NCBI GenBank assembly: GCA_003246295.1 | Contig: QKAS01000043.1 | Coordinates: forward strand, 1-64,000 | From: Clostridia bacterium | Lineage (GTDB): Bacteria; Bacillota; Clostridia; Lachnospirales; Lachnospiraceae | DNA length: 64,000 bases | Reading direction: 5' to 3' | The notes under the pieces: model-generated | Database searches by the model: none | Seen by the model: only the letters and a program-made list of their open reading frames with translations | Told to the model about the DNA's origin: nothing | In this document: positions 16,958-24,997 of the stretch, piece by piece | How positions within the stretch are numbered: position 1 is the first letter of the stretch | Layout: every line of letters starts with the position of its first letter | Program-made: the position numbers and the translations under genes

Positions 16958-18124
16958 ATGGAATTTACATTAGCAGAGCGAATGAATGAGTTTGAAGAAG
17001 GTATTTTTCAAATATTGGATCAGCATAAAAATAAGATGTTAGAGAAAGGAAAGAAAATATATAATCTTTCCGTTGGTACACCTGATTTTAAACCATCAGC
17101 CGCTGTTATGAAGGCAGTTTGCGAAGCAGCATGTCAGCCAGATAATTATAAATATTCTCTTTATGACAGGAGCTTTCTTACAAAAGCATTGCAGGAAAAA
17201 TACAAAAATCGCTATGGCGTTACATTGTCGGAACAGGAAATGATGACAGTATATGGATCGCAAGAAGGCATTGCACACATTGCATTTGCAATCTGCAACC
17301 CAGGAGATCAGATTTTAGTACCTAATCCCGGATACCCAATTTTCTCCATTGGTCCACAGCTGGCGGGAGTTGATGTTTTACCTTATGAACTTCTTCCTGA
17401 GAATCATTATCTTCCAAATCTTGATTTAATTGCAGAGTCTTTAACATCGCGTGTGAAAGCAATCATAATATCATACCCATTAAATCCTATTGGAAGAACG
17501 GCACCCCATGAATTCTATGAAACACTGATTGCATGGGCATTAGAACATCATATTCTGATTATACATGATAATGCATATTCAGATATTATTTTTGATGGAA
17601 AAAAAGGAATCTCTATTTTATCCATTCCCAGAGCCAAGGAATGTTGTGTAGAATTCTATTCACTGTCAAAGTCATTTAATGTTACAGGTGCAAGAATAGC
17701 ATTTTTAGTTGGAAACCGTCAGATTGTTGAGGCTTTTCAAAAAATCAGATCACAAATTGACTATGGAATGTTTTTGCCGGTGCAATATGGAGCTGCGGCA
17801 GCATTGATGGAAGACGAATCGGTTGTCATCTCGCAATGTAAAATTTATGAAGAAAGAAGAAATGCTTTATGTGGTGGGCTGAGAGAATTGAGATGGTATG
17901 TGGAAGATAGCGAAGGAAGTATGTTTGTATGGGCTAAATTACCTGGGAATTACACGAATAGTCTTGCGTTTGTTTTGGAATTAATAGAAAAGGCTGGAGT
18001 TATCTGCACACCTGGAGACGTGTTTGGAAGTCTTGGTAAGGGATATGTCAGATTTGCGCTGACGTTGCCGACGGATATGTTAAAAGAAGCAGTTACACAA
18101 ATTGGTCAATCAGGTATTTTGTGA
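16958..18124 (+). CDS. Class I/II PLP aminotransferase (LL-diaminopimelate/aspartate aminotransferase-like)
   Basis: This 388-residue fold-type I aminotransferase carries the PLP lysine at residue 238 in YSLSKSFNVTGARI. It also has VGTPDFKPS near residue 39, VPNPGYPIFSIG near 131, ISYPLNPIGR near 171 (usually YPNNPTG) and the late arginine in YVRFALTLP. The closest match is the DapL2/MtnE-like subgroup, so lysine/peptidoglycan precursor or methionine salvage transamination are both possible. GGGAG precedes the ATG. The next gene is nrdD with its own strong promoter, so this gene likely ends its transcript. Confidence 0.85.
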   Translation: MEFTLAERMNEFEEGIFQILDQHKNKMLEKGKKIYNLSVGTPDFKPSAAVMKAVCEAACQPDNYKYSLYDRSFLTKALQEKYKNRYGVTLSEQEMMTVYGSQEGIAHIAFAICNPGDQILVPNPGYPIFSIGPQLAGVDVLPYELLPENHYLPNLDLIAESLTSRVKAIIISYPLNPIGRTAPHEFYETLIAWALEHHILIIHDNAYSDIIFDGKKGISILSIPRAKECCVEFYSLSKSFNVTGARIAFLVGNRQIVEAFQKIRSQIDYGMFLPVQYGAAAALMEDESVVISQCKIYEERRNALCGGLRELRWYVEDSEGSMFVWAKLPGNYTNSLAFVLELIEKAGVICTPGDVFGSLGKGYVRFALTLPTDMLKEAVTQIGQSGIL

Positions 18125-18147
18125 ATCAAATAACGACTTTTGTTTTC

Positions 18148-18176
18148 TTGACATACAACCCTTCATAACTTATACT
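18148..18176 (+). promoter_or_regulatory. Strong promoter of the nrdD operon
   Basis: TTGACA (18148-18153) and TATACT (18171-18176) are 17 bases apart, a near-consensus sigma-A promoter. The predicted transcript start is about 18183, roughly 54 bases before the nrdD ATG. Confidence 0.8.
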
Positions 18177-18186
18177 TGTTATTAAA

Positions 18187-18202
18187 GCACAAGATATGGT
18201 GT
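18187..18202 (+). promoter_or_regulatory. Candidate NrdR box
   Basis: GCACAAGATATGGTGT resembles the 16-base NrdR box (acaCwAtATaTwGtgt), with an intact CAC...GTG frame. It lies just downstream of the predicted start site, suitable for repression. NrdR boxes usually occur as pairs about three helical turns apart; I see only one, so this is tentative. Confidence 0.4.
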
Positions 18203-18236
18203 TTGAGTATGGCATGTAATACAATGGGAGGTAGGA

Positions 18237-20426
18237 ATGGCAACAAATTTTGAAACAGTTCATATGAATGATCTGGATTTTGATTCACTATACAGACCAA
18301 CAAGAAATATCGTGGTTGTAAAAAAAGATGGAAGTAAGGAAGAGTTCAATGTCAGTAAAGTCATCAACGCAGTCGGAAAGTCAGCATATAGAGCGCTAAC
18401 AAAATTCACTGAAGCAGAAAAGAGGCAGATATGTACTTATGTCATTGACAAAGTTGATGAATTACAACAGGAAGAAATCCCGATTTCTATTATGCATAAT
18501 ATTGTAGAAAGTGCATTAGAACAGGTAAAACCGATTGTTGCAAAAAGCTATCGTGACTATCGCAATTATAAACAGGATTTTGTAAAAATGCTGGATGATG
18601 TTTACAAAAAAAGTCAATCCATCATGTATGTTGGGGATAAGGAAAATGCCAATACAGACAGTGCCCTTGTGTCAACAAAACGAAGTCTGATTTTTAATCA
18701 GTTAAATAAAGAATTATATCAGAAATTTTTTATGACAACTGAAGAAATACAGGCATGTCGTGACGGATATTTGTATGTACATGATATGTCTGCACGAAGA
18801 GATACCATGAATTGTTGCCTGTTTGATGTCAGAAATGTTCTTTCAGGTGGCTTTGAGATGGGAAATATCTGGTACAATGAACCCAAAACATTAGATGTAG
18901 CATTTGACGTTATTGGAGACATTGTTTTAAGTGCTGCCAGCCAGCAGTATGGAGGATTTACAGTACCAAGTGTAGATCTGATTTTAGAACCATATGCACA
19001 GAAATCATATGAAAAGCAAAAAGAAAAATATCTTAAACTTGGAATCGTGCCAGAAAAAGCAGAGCAAGAAGCTCTTTTAGATGTTGGAAAAGAGTTTGAA
19101 CAGGGATTTCAAGGATGGGAATATAAATTTAATACAGTAGCAAGCAGCAGAGGTGATTATCCTTTTATTACTGTAAGCGCAGGAACAGGTACTGGACAGT
19201 TTGCAAAAATGGCTACCATTTCCATGTTAGAGGTAAGAAAAAAAGGACAAGGAAAAAAAGATCATAAAAAACCTGTCTTATTTCCTAAAATAGTTTTCTT
19301 ATATGATGAAAATCTACATGGCCCTGGGAAGCCTCTTGAGGATGTTTTTGAAGTTGGTGTTGAATGCTCTATGCATACCATGTACCCAGACTGGCTTAGT
19401 CTAACAGGCAAAGGGTACATTGCCAGCATGTATAAACAATACGGAGAAATTATATCTCCAATGGGATGTCGTGCGTTTTTGTCTCCATGGTATCGCAGAG
19501 GTGGGATGCATCCGGCGGATGAACAGGATACACCTGTATTTACAGGCAGATTTAACATTGGTGTTGTTTCGTTGCATCTTCCGATGATTCTTGCAAAAGC
19601 AAGACAAGAGAGTCGTGATTTCTATGAAGTGCTAGACTACTATCTGAACCTGATTCGACAGCTTCATATCAGGACATATGCATATCTTGGAGAAATGCGT
19701 GCATCTACCAATCCACTTGCTTATTGTGAAGGTGGTTTTTTAGATGGCAATTTAAAACTAACAGATAAGATAAAACCTTTATTAAAATATGCAACAGCTT
19801 CATTTGGAATAACTGCATTTAACGAATTGCAAATGTTATATAATCGAAAATCACTCGTTGAAGATGGAACTTTTGCATTGGAAGTACTTGAATACATTAA
19901 TAAAAAAATTGATCAATTCAAGGAAGAAGATCATAATCTTTATGCAATTTATGCTACGCCTGCCGAAAATTTATGTGGACTGCAAGTGCAACAGTTCCGT
20001 AAAAAATACGGTATCATTGAAGGGGTCTCCGATAAAGAATATGTCAGCAATGGATTTCATTGTCATGTAACAGAAAACATCACTCCGATTCAGAAACAGG
20101 ATCTGGAATACAGATTCTGGGAATTATCAAATGGTGGTAAGATACAATATGTGAAGTATCCAATCAATTATAATAAAGAAGCTGTAAAAACATTGCTTCA
20201 CAGAGCGATGGAAATGGGATTTTATGAAGGCGTGAATTTATCACTTTCTTATTGTGATGATTGTGGTCACCAAGAGCTTGATATGGATGTTTGTCCTATC
20301 TGTGGAAGTACAAATCTGACTAAAATTGACAGAATGAATGGATACCTTTCCTACTCCAGAGTACATGGAGATACAAGACTCAATGATGCAAAGATGGCAG
20401 AAATAGCAGAAAGGAAATCTATGTAA
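18237..20426 (+). CDS. nrdD: Anaerobic ribonucleoside-triphosphate reductase (class III, large subunit)
   Basis: This 729-residue glycyl-radical enzyme reduces NTPs to dNTPs without oxygen. An ATP-cone starts at about residue 20 (VVKKDGSKEEFNVSKVINAV), giving allosteric activity control. The catalytic barrel includes ARRDTMNCCLFDV. The C-terminus has the zinc Cys4 (YCDDCGH ... CPICGS) and the glycyl-radical loop RMNGYLS, the glycine being the radical site. The length is normal. The ATG at 18237 has GGGAGGTAGG upstream. The activase gene nrdG starts two bases after its stop. The strong promoter and possible NrdR box suggest regulated dNTP supply. Confidence 0.97.
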   Translation: MATNFETVHMNDLDFDSLYRPTRNIVVVKKDGSKEEFNVSKVINAVGKSAYRALTKFTEAEKRQICTYVIDKVDELQQEEIPISIMHNIVESALEQVKPIVAKSYRDYRNYKQDFVKMLDDVYKKSQSIMYVGDKENANTDSALVSTKRSLIFNQLNKELYQKFFMTTEEIQACRDGYLYVHDMSARRDTMNCCLFDVRNVLSGGFEMGNIWYNEPKTLDVAFDVIGDIVLSAASQQYGGFTVPSVDLILEPYAQKSYEKQKEKYLKLGIVPEKAEQEALLDVGKEFEQGFQGWEYKFNTVASSRGDYPFITVSAGTGTGQFAKMATISMLEVRKKGQGKKDHKKPVLFPKIVFLYDENLHGPGKPLEDVFEVGVECSMHTMYPDWLSLTGKGYIASMYKQYGEIISPMGCRAFLSPWYRRGGMHPADEQDTPVFTGRFNIGVVSLHLPMILAKARQESRDFYEVLDYYLNLIRQLHIRTYAYLGEMRASTNPLAYCEGGFLDGNLKLTDKIKPLLKYATASFGITAFNELQMLYNRKSLVEDGTFALEVLEYINKKIDQFKEEDHNLYAIYATPAENLCGLQVQQFRKKYGIIEGVSDKEYVSNGFHCHVTENITPIQKQDLEYRFWELSNGGKIQYVKYPINYNKEAVKTLLHRAMEMGFYEGVNLSLSYCDDCGHQELDMDVCPICGSTNLTKIDRMNGYLSYSRVHGDTRLNDAKMAEIAERKSM

Positions 20427-20428
20427 CA

Positions 20429-20983
20429 ATGAGATATCATAATATCACAAAGGACGACATGTTAAATGGCGAAGGCTTAAGGGTAGTTTTATGGGTTGCG
20501 GGTTGTTCCCATTGCTGCAGCGGATGTCAAAACCCTATGACGTGGGATCCGAATGGCGGATTACTATTTGATGAAGCTGCCAAGCAAGAAATTTATGAGC
20601 AGCTTGATCATTCTTATATATCAGGAATTACTTTTTCGGGTGGAGACCCGCTTCATCATGCAAACCATTTTGACGTGATGCACTTTATGGCTGAAATCAA
20701 AGAAAAATATCCAAATAAGACAATCTGGCTCTATACAGGAGATTCATGGGAAGAGATTAGATTTGATCCTATCATGAAGTATATTGATGTTCTTATCGAT
20801 GGTGAATTTAAAATGGAAGAACGTGATGTTACCTTATACTGGAAAGGGAGCAGAAACCAAAGGGTGATTGATGTTAAAAAATCACTTGAGCAGGAAGCGA
20901 CTGAAGTTCCAGTGATTTACTGCGATGATTACAAAAACGAAGGAGCAGATTATGCAGCGAATTGCACAGTTTCAAAAGGTTAG
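20429..20983 (+). CDS. nrdG: Anaerobic ribonucleotide reductase activating protein (radical SAM)
   Basis: This 184-residue radical-SAM activase makes the glycyl radical on NrdD. The [4Fe-4S]-binding C-x3-C-x2-C motif is seen in GCSHCCSGCQNP (residues ~29-40), with SAM-binding FSGGDPLHH near 70 and a late LIDGEF. It starts two bases after nrdD and the two products form a complex. Its last ~30 bases overlap the start of the dUTPase gene, so the tail beyond about residue 174 is shared DNA and may be a non-conserved extension. Confidence 0.95.
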   Translation: MRYHNITKDDMLNGEGLRVVLWVAGCSHCCSGCQNPMTWDPNGGLLFDEAAKQEIYEQLDHSYISGITFSGGDPLHHANHFDVMHFMAEIKEKYPNKTIWLYTGDSWEEIRFDPIMKYIDVLIDGEFKMEERDVTLYWKGSRNQRVIDVKKSLEQEATEVPVIYCDDYKNEGADYAANCTVSKG

Positions 20984-21458
20984 TTTTAAAGAGTATTTTA
21001 ATAGTGTTTCGGAAAGCATGTCCGAAGAACAAGCATTGAAAGTATACAACGATATCAAGATACCAAAGAGAGCTACTTCAAAAAGTGCTGGATATGATTT
21101 TTTCCTTCCAGAAGCACTTGAATTAAATCCAGGAGAAACCATAAAAATCGCAACAGGGATCAGAGTCACAATGCAGGATGAATGGGTTCTGAAGTTATAC
21201 CCAAGAAGCGGTCTTGGATTTAAATACAGATTACAGCTTAATAATACAGTTGGTATTATTGATGCAGATTATTTTTATTCGGATAATGAAGGACATATAC
21301 ATGCCAAGATCACAAATGATAGCAATGAGAATAAAAAGCTTTCACTTTCAGCAGGCGAAGGCTTTATGCAGGGAATTTTTGTTGAATATGGTATTACAGT
21401 GGATGATGAAGTGACAACAGTTAGAAACGGTGGGTTTGGAAGTACATCAGCGCAATAA
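20952..21458 (+). CDS. dut: dUTP diphosphatase (trimeric dUTPase)
   Basis: This 168-residue dUTPase converts dUTP to dUMP, preventing uracil incorporation and feeding thymidylate synthesis. The five motifs are visible: KSAGYDFFLPE (1), YPRSGLGFKY (2), GIIDADYF with the catalytic Asp (3), EGFMQGIFVEYG (4) and the glycine-rich GGFGSTSA (5). Motif 3 is followed by a short insertion ending DNEGHIHAKI, as in some Firmicute and phage enzymes. The ATG at 20952 has AAGGAG upstream, so the gene overlaps nrdG by 32 bases. Coupling it to anaerobic ribonucleotide reductase makes one dNTP-pool operon. Confidence 0.93.
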   Translation: MQRIAQFQKVSFKEYFNSVSESMSEEQALKVYNDIKIPKRATSKSAGYDFFLPEALELNPGETIKIATGIRVTMQDEWVLKLYPRSGLGFKYRLQLNNTVGIIDADYFYSDNEGHIHAKITNDSNENKKLSLSAGEGFMQGIFVEYGITVDDEVTTVRNGGFGSTSAQ

Positions 21459-21478
21459 ACACTATGGGGGAATCCAAA

Positions 21479-22348
21479 ATGGGTCAATTTAAAATTGTAA
21501 CAGACATTAATGCCGATCTTCCGGCGTCCTATCTTGAAGAACATGAAATTGAAGTTATGTATCTTTCTTATACCATTGATCAGAATACTTACTCAAGAGG
21601 GAAAGAACTTGATTACAAAGAGTTCTATAGACTCATGAGAGAAGGAAAGATGCCAACGACTTCACAGGTAAATCCTGATGAGGCAAAACGTGTTTTCCTT
21701 GAAGCAATGAAGGAAAGTTCGGAAATTCTTTGTCTTTCTTTTTCGTCTGGTCTGAGTGGAACTTATAATAGTGCAAGAATTGCAGCAGAAGAAATGCTTG
21801 AAGAATATCCGGATTTAAAAATTCGTGTGGTAGATTCAAAGTGTGCTTCACTTGGAGAAGGCTTATTTGTTCATAAAGCAGTCACAATGAGAGCAGAAGG
21901 AAAAAGTATGGTGGAGACAGCGGATTGGCTGGAAGAGAATATTAGCCACTTTGTACACATTTTTACTGTAGATGATTTGAATCATCTTTACAGAGGTGGC
22001 AGGGTCAGCAAAACCGCAGCTGTCATTGGAACAATGGTTAATATCAAACCAATCCTTCATGTGGATGATGAAGGTCACCTGGTACCAATTGGTAAAGTGA
22101 GAGGAAGAAAAAAATCCTTGCATGAATTGGTTTATTATATGGAAAAGAAGGTAGGGAACTATCTTTCGAACAATGACATTATATTTATCAGTCATGGCGA
22201 TTGCCTTGAAGATGCAAATTTTGTTGCAGAATGCATCAAAGAAAAATTTGGAATTGATTCATTTTTAATTCATAATGTTGGCCCTACAATTGGCGCACAC
22301 TCTGGGCCAGGCACTATGGCATTATTTTTTATAGGAGAGTCCAGATAA
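21479..22348 (+). CDS. DegV family fatty-acid-binding protein
   Basis: This 289-residue DegV/FakB-type protein belongs to a family whose members bind a fatty acid, and some present it to the kinase FakA. Family landmarks are DINADLPASYLEEH at the N-terminus, TSQVNPDEAK, SSGLSGTYNSA, FTVDDLNHLYRGGRVSKT, ISHGDC and the C-terminal GPTIGAHSGPG. No fakA homologue is in the window. The start at 21479 follows GGGGGAA; an ATG at 21464 overlaps that ribosome site. Its stop overlaps the ATG of a 54-residue CxxC protein by one base (TAATG), so those two are coupled. Confidence 0.9.
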   Translation: MGQFKIVTDINADLPASYLEEHEIEVMYLSYTIDQNTYSRGKELDYKEFYRLMREGKMPTTSQVNPDEAKRVFLEAMKESSEILCLSFSSGLSGTYNSARIAAEEMLEEYPDLKIRVVDSKCASLGEGLFVHKAVTMRAEGKSMVETADWLEENISHFVHIFTVDDLNHLYRGGRVSKTAAVIGTMVNIKPILHVDDEGHLVPIGKVRGRKKSLHELVYYMEKKVGNYLSNNDIIFISHGDCLEDANFVAECIKEKFGIDSFLIHNVGPTIGAHSGPGTMALFFIGESR

Positions 22349-22512
22349 TGGAAATGTATCTTTATCAATGCCCGGTTTGTGGGTTTTCACACAGAGTACC
22401 AGCATATTGGGTGAATTATTCTCCGGATTCTGAAATGGAATTTGTACATTTTCGGATGGATACAAAAGAACAGTGCGATTATGACAAATTAATTTTGATT
22501 CAGGATTCATAA
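22348..22512 (+). CDS. Small CxxC (zinc-knuckle-like) protein, 54 residues, unknown function
   Basis: This short gene starts at the overlapping ATG of TAATG at the end of the DegV gene, with GGAG at 22334-22337. The protein begins MEMYLYQCPVCGF and is rich in aromatic and acidic residues, with another Cys near residue 43. The single C-P-V-C pair resembles half of a rubredoxin-like or zinc-ribbon site, so metal binding could require dimerisation or the later cysteine. I do not recognise the family. A strong terminator 27 bases downstream supports it as the last gene of the operon. Confidence 0.7.
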   Translation: MEMYLYQCPVCGFSHRVPAYWVNYSPDSEMEFVHFRMDTKEQCDYDKLILIQDS

Positions 22513-22538
22513 GAGAAAATTTCATTTAGAATAAAAAA

Positions 22539-22586
22539 ACTGACTGGTGTAGGTTTTAGATGTAAACTTACACTGGTCAGTTTTTT
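22539..22586 (+). terminator. Terminator of the nrdD-nrdG-dut-degV operon
   Basis: ACTGACTGGTGTA (from 22539) pairs with TACACTGGTCAGT (ending 22581) including two G-T pairs, followed by TTTTTT. An A-run precedes the stem. Confidence 0.85.
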
Positions 22587-22609
22587 GTATCATTATAAAC
22601 ATCGCTTTA

Positions 22610-22638
22610 TTGACAAGCAAGAGTAGGAAGCATATAAT
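22610..22638 (+). promoter_or_regulatory. Consensus promoter of feoAB
   Basis: TTGACA (22610-22615) and TATAAT (22633-22638) are both perfect consensus with 17-base spacing. Such a strong promoter needs a repressor, supplied by the adjacent Fur box. Confidence 0.85.
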
Positions 22639-22649
22639 TTACATGCGAA

Positions 22650-22664
22650 TGAGAATGATTATCA
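22650..22664 (+). promoter_or_regulatory. Fur box controlling feoAB
   Basis: TGAGAATGATTATCA matches the 7-1-7 Fur consensus TGATAATnATTATCA with a single change. It lies at about +5 to +20 of the predicted transcript, where bound Fur-Fe(II) would block initiation under iron-replete conditions. Confidence 0.85.
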
Positions 22665-22679
22665 AAAAATGAGGTAACT

Positions 22680-22907
22680 ATGATACTTTTTGATGGAATG
22701 TCAGGTATAGAATATCAAATCACAGGAATTTATGTAGAATATGTCATTGAAAGAAGGCTTGAGGCTCTTGGTCTGAATGAGGGTACTTGTATTAAAATAA
22801 TCACCAGAAAAAAGAATGGAGCAATGATTATTAAAGTAAGAGGTACCAGACTCGCAATTGGAAAAGCAATAGCATCAGGAATTGAAGTAAAGGAAGTGAA
22901 ATCATGA
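22680..22907 (+). CDS. feoA: Ferrous iron transport protein A
   Basis: This 75-residue SH3-like FeoA protein is a cytoplasmic partner of the FeoB iron transporter. The conserved pattern of a turn after the first strand, RRLEALGLNEGTCIKII and a terminal strand IKVRGTRLAIGKAIASGIEV is intact. GAGG precedes the ATG. Its stop overlaps the feoB ATG by four bases (ATGA), giving translational coupling. Control by the upstream Fur box is strongly suggested. Confidence 0.92.
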   Translation: MILFDGMSGIEYQITGIYVEYVIERRLEALGLNEGTCIKIITRKKNGAMIIKVRGTRLAIGKAIASGIEVKEVKS

Positions 22908-24898
22908 AGGACCAATGTATAAAAGTTGCTGTTGTCGGAAATCCTAATTGTGGAAAAACTACTTTATTTAATGCACTAACAGGTTCAAATTTAAAAGTTG
23001 CCAATTGGCCTGGAGTTACGGTTGAAAAAATCGAAGGGTTTGTTTCTTATGATGAGTTTTCAATTAATTTAATTGATACACCTGGAATCTATTCTCTTGC
23101 CAGCTATACTATAGAAGAAAAAGTAACAAGAAACTGCATCATGGATCAGGAGATAGATGTCATCTTAAATGTCGTGGATGCCTCTTCGTTGGAAAGAAAT
23201 CTTTATTTGACAATGCAGCTTCTTGAACTTAAAAAACCTATGGTCATTGCACTGAACATGATGGACATTGTTAAAGAAAGAGGATGGGAGATTGATTTGC
23301 ATCGCCTTCCGGAAATGCTTGGAAATATTCCAATTGTACCGGTTTCTGCAGCAAAAAAGAAAGGAATCAATATTCTCCTTCATGCAATTGTACATCATTA
23401 CGAAGAAGGTCCTATATCAGAAGTCTTTCACTATAGTGAAGAAATAGAAGATAAAATTGAGAAATTAGAAGTCATGATGGGTGCTAGATATCCCAAGCAT
23501 GAATTTAAACGTTGGCATGCTGTTAAGTTATTGGAAGGTGATGAATCAGTGTTAAAAGATCATCCGATTGAAGTTGAAACAATTGCCAATAAAAGTCATG
23601 AAAAACAAATCATTCAGGAAAAATACCATTATATAGAATCAATCATTGATGAAGTATTATTTTACAAAGATAAGAAAGCGCATGTAACTGAGAAAATAGA
23701 TCAGTATCTCACGCATCCTGTTCTTGGACTTTTTTTCTTTTTTATGATCATGATGGTCGTATTTTTCTTTACATTTACGATTGGAGATTTCCTTAAAGGA
23801 CTGCTTGAAGATATACTAATTACAGTGAGTGGTATGTCTGTTCAATTCTTACAAGCGCTCCATGTTGCAGACTGGCTGCAATCTATGCTGATTGATGGAG
23901 CACTTGCAGGGGTCGGTGGAATTTTGACTTTCATCCCTAATATTGCAATTCTTTTTCTGGCCCTTGCGTTACTTGAAGATAGTGGCTACATGTCAAGAGT
24001 CGCTTATGTGATGGATGGAGTCATGGGAAAAGTTGGATTATCAGGGAAAGCTTTCTTACCAATGATACTTGGGTTTGGATGCACTGTGCCAGCAATTATG
24101 GCGACGAGAGCCCTTGAATCCGAAGAAGACAGAAAGAGAACCATGATAATTACTCCGTTCATGTCATGCTCTGCCAGACTTCCAATTTACGTATTATTTT
24201 CAGGTATGTTTTTTGAGAAAAATGCTTACCTTGTCAGCTTTTCGCTCTATTTACTTGGACTCCTTATTGCAATTTTTACAGCAAGTATTCTGAGTAAATT
24301 GAAGAAAGAGTCAAAAAAGGAAGTGTTGCTGATAGAACTTCCTGAGTATAAAAGACCAAATCTGAGAACAATACGGATTTACGTGACAACAAAGTTAAAG
24401 GATTATCTTACAAGAGCAGGAACTGTTATATTTATTGCATCACTGATTATCTGGCTATTGTTGAATTTTGGACCTTCAGGAATGACGGCGGACCCATCAA
24501 ATAGCTTTGGGGCTATCCTTGGGAAATTACTGGTTCCAGTGACAAGGCCAGCAGGCCTTGATAGCTGGCAGTTTGTTGTCGCACTTATTTCTGGAATTTC
24601 AGCAAAGGAAGTCGTTGTATCAAGTCTGAATGTTTTATTTTCTTCAACTGCTGCCAATGGAAATCAATCATTATTAACTGGAATTCGATTAGTATCGCCC
24701 ACATTTAGTGCACTGAATGCATATGCGTTTATGACATTTTGTCTGCTCTATACTCCTTGCGCAGCAACCATTGCTACTATAAAAAAAGAAAGCAATTCAT
24801 GGAAATTTACCATCAAAGTGATTCTGTTTCAATTATGGGTTGCCTGGTTGGTATCAACAGTAATCTATCAAATTGGAAGTATAATGATTGCCTTATAA
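22904..24898 (+). CDS. feoB: Ferrous iron transport protein B
   Basis: This 664-residue Fe(II) transporter has an N-terminal G domain with G1 GNPNCGKTTLFNALTG, G3 DTPGIYSL and G4 NMMD, a helical guanine-dissociation-inhibitor-like region (~170-260), then about eight transmembrane helices from ~275. The two Gate-type repeats include GYMSRVAYVMDGVMGKVGLS, LGFGCTVPAIMATR and a later GISAKEVV with a terminal CLLYTPCAATIATIKKES. The cysteine-containing gate motifs implicated in iron passage are present. It imports ferrous iron under anoxic conditions. No feoC is evident. The hydrogenase gene follows after 99 bases. Confidence 0.95.
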   Translation: MKDQCIKVAVVGNPNCGKTTLFNALTGSNLKVANWPGVTVEKIEGFVSYDEFSINLIDTPGIYSLASYTIEEKVTRNCIMDQEIDVILNVVDASSLERNLYLTMQLLELKKPMVIALNMMDIVKERGWEIDLHRLPEMLGNIPIVPVSAAKKKGINILLHAIVHHYEEGPISEVFHYSEEIEDKIEKLEVMMGARYPKHEFKRWHAVKLLEGDESVLKDHPIEVETIANKSHEKQIIQEKYHYIESIIDEVLFYKDKKAHVTEKIDQYLTHPVLGLFFFFMIMMVVFFFTFTIGDFLKGLLEDILITVSGMSVQFLQALHVADWLQSMLIDGALAGVGGILTFIPNIAILFLALALLEDSGYMSRVAYVMDGVMGKVGLSGKAFLPMILGFGCTVPAIMATRALESEEDRKRTMIITPFMSCSARLPIYVLFSGMFFEKNAYLVSFSLYLLGLLIAIFTASILSKLKKESKKEVLLIELPEYKRPNLRTIRIYVTTKLKDYLTRAGTVIFIASLIIWLLLNFGPSGMTADPSNSFGAILGKLLVPVTRPAGLDSWQFVVALISGISAKEVVVSSLNVLFSSTAANGNQSLLTGIRLVSPTFSALNAYAFMTFCLLYTPCAATIATIKKESNSWKFTIKVILFQLWVAWLVSTVIYQIGSIMIAL

Positions 24899-24997
24899 AT
24901 GAGGATATATTTTAAGCACATACGCTTGATTTCTGAATTAGATTGTGTCAAAATAAGGAATGGTTATTGGCAGGGGAATAAAATCTGGAGGAGTACA

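Noticed and set aside
24899..24997. N-terminal extension or separate small gene before the hydrogenase
   Set aside because: The in-frame extension lacks a ribosome site and family similarity, while GGAGGAG marks the ATG at 24998; a TTGATT/CAAAAT pair at 24926-24954 is too weak to call as a promoter.
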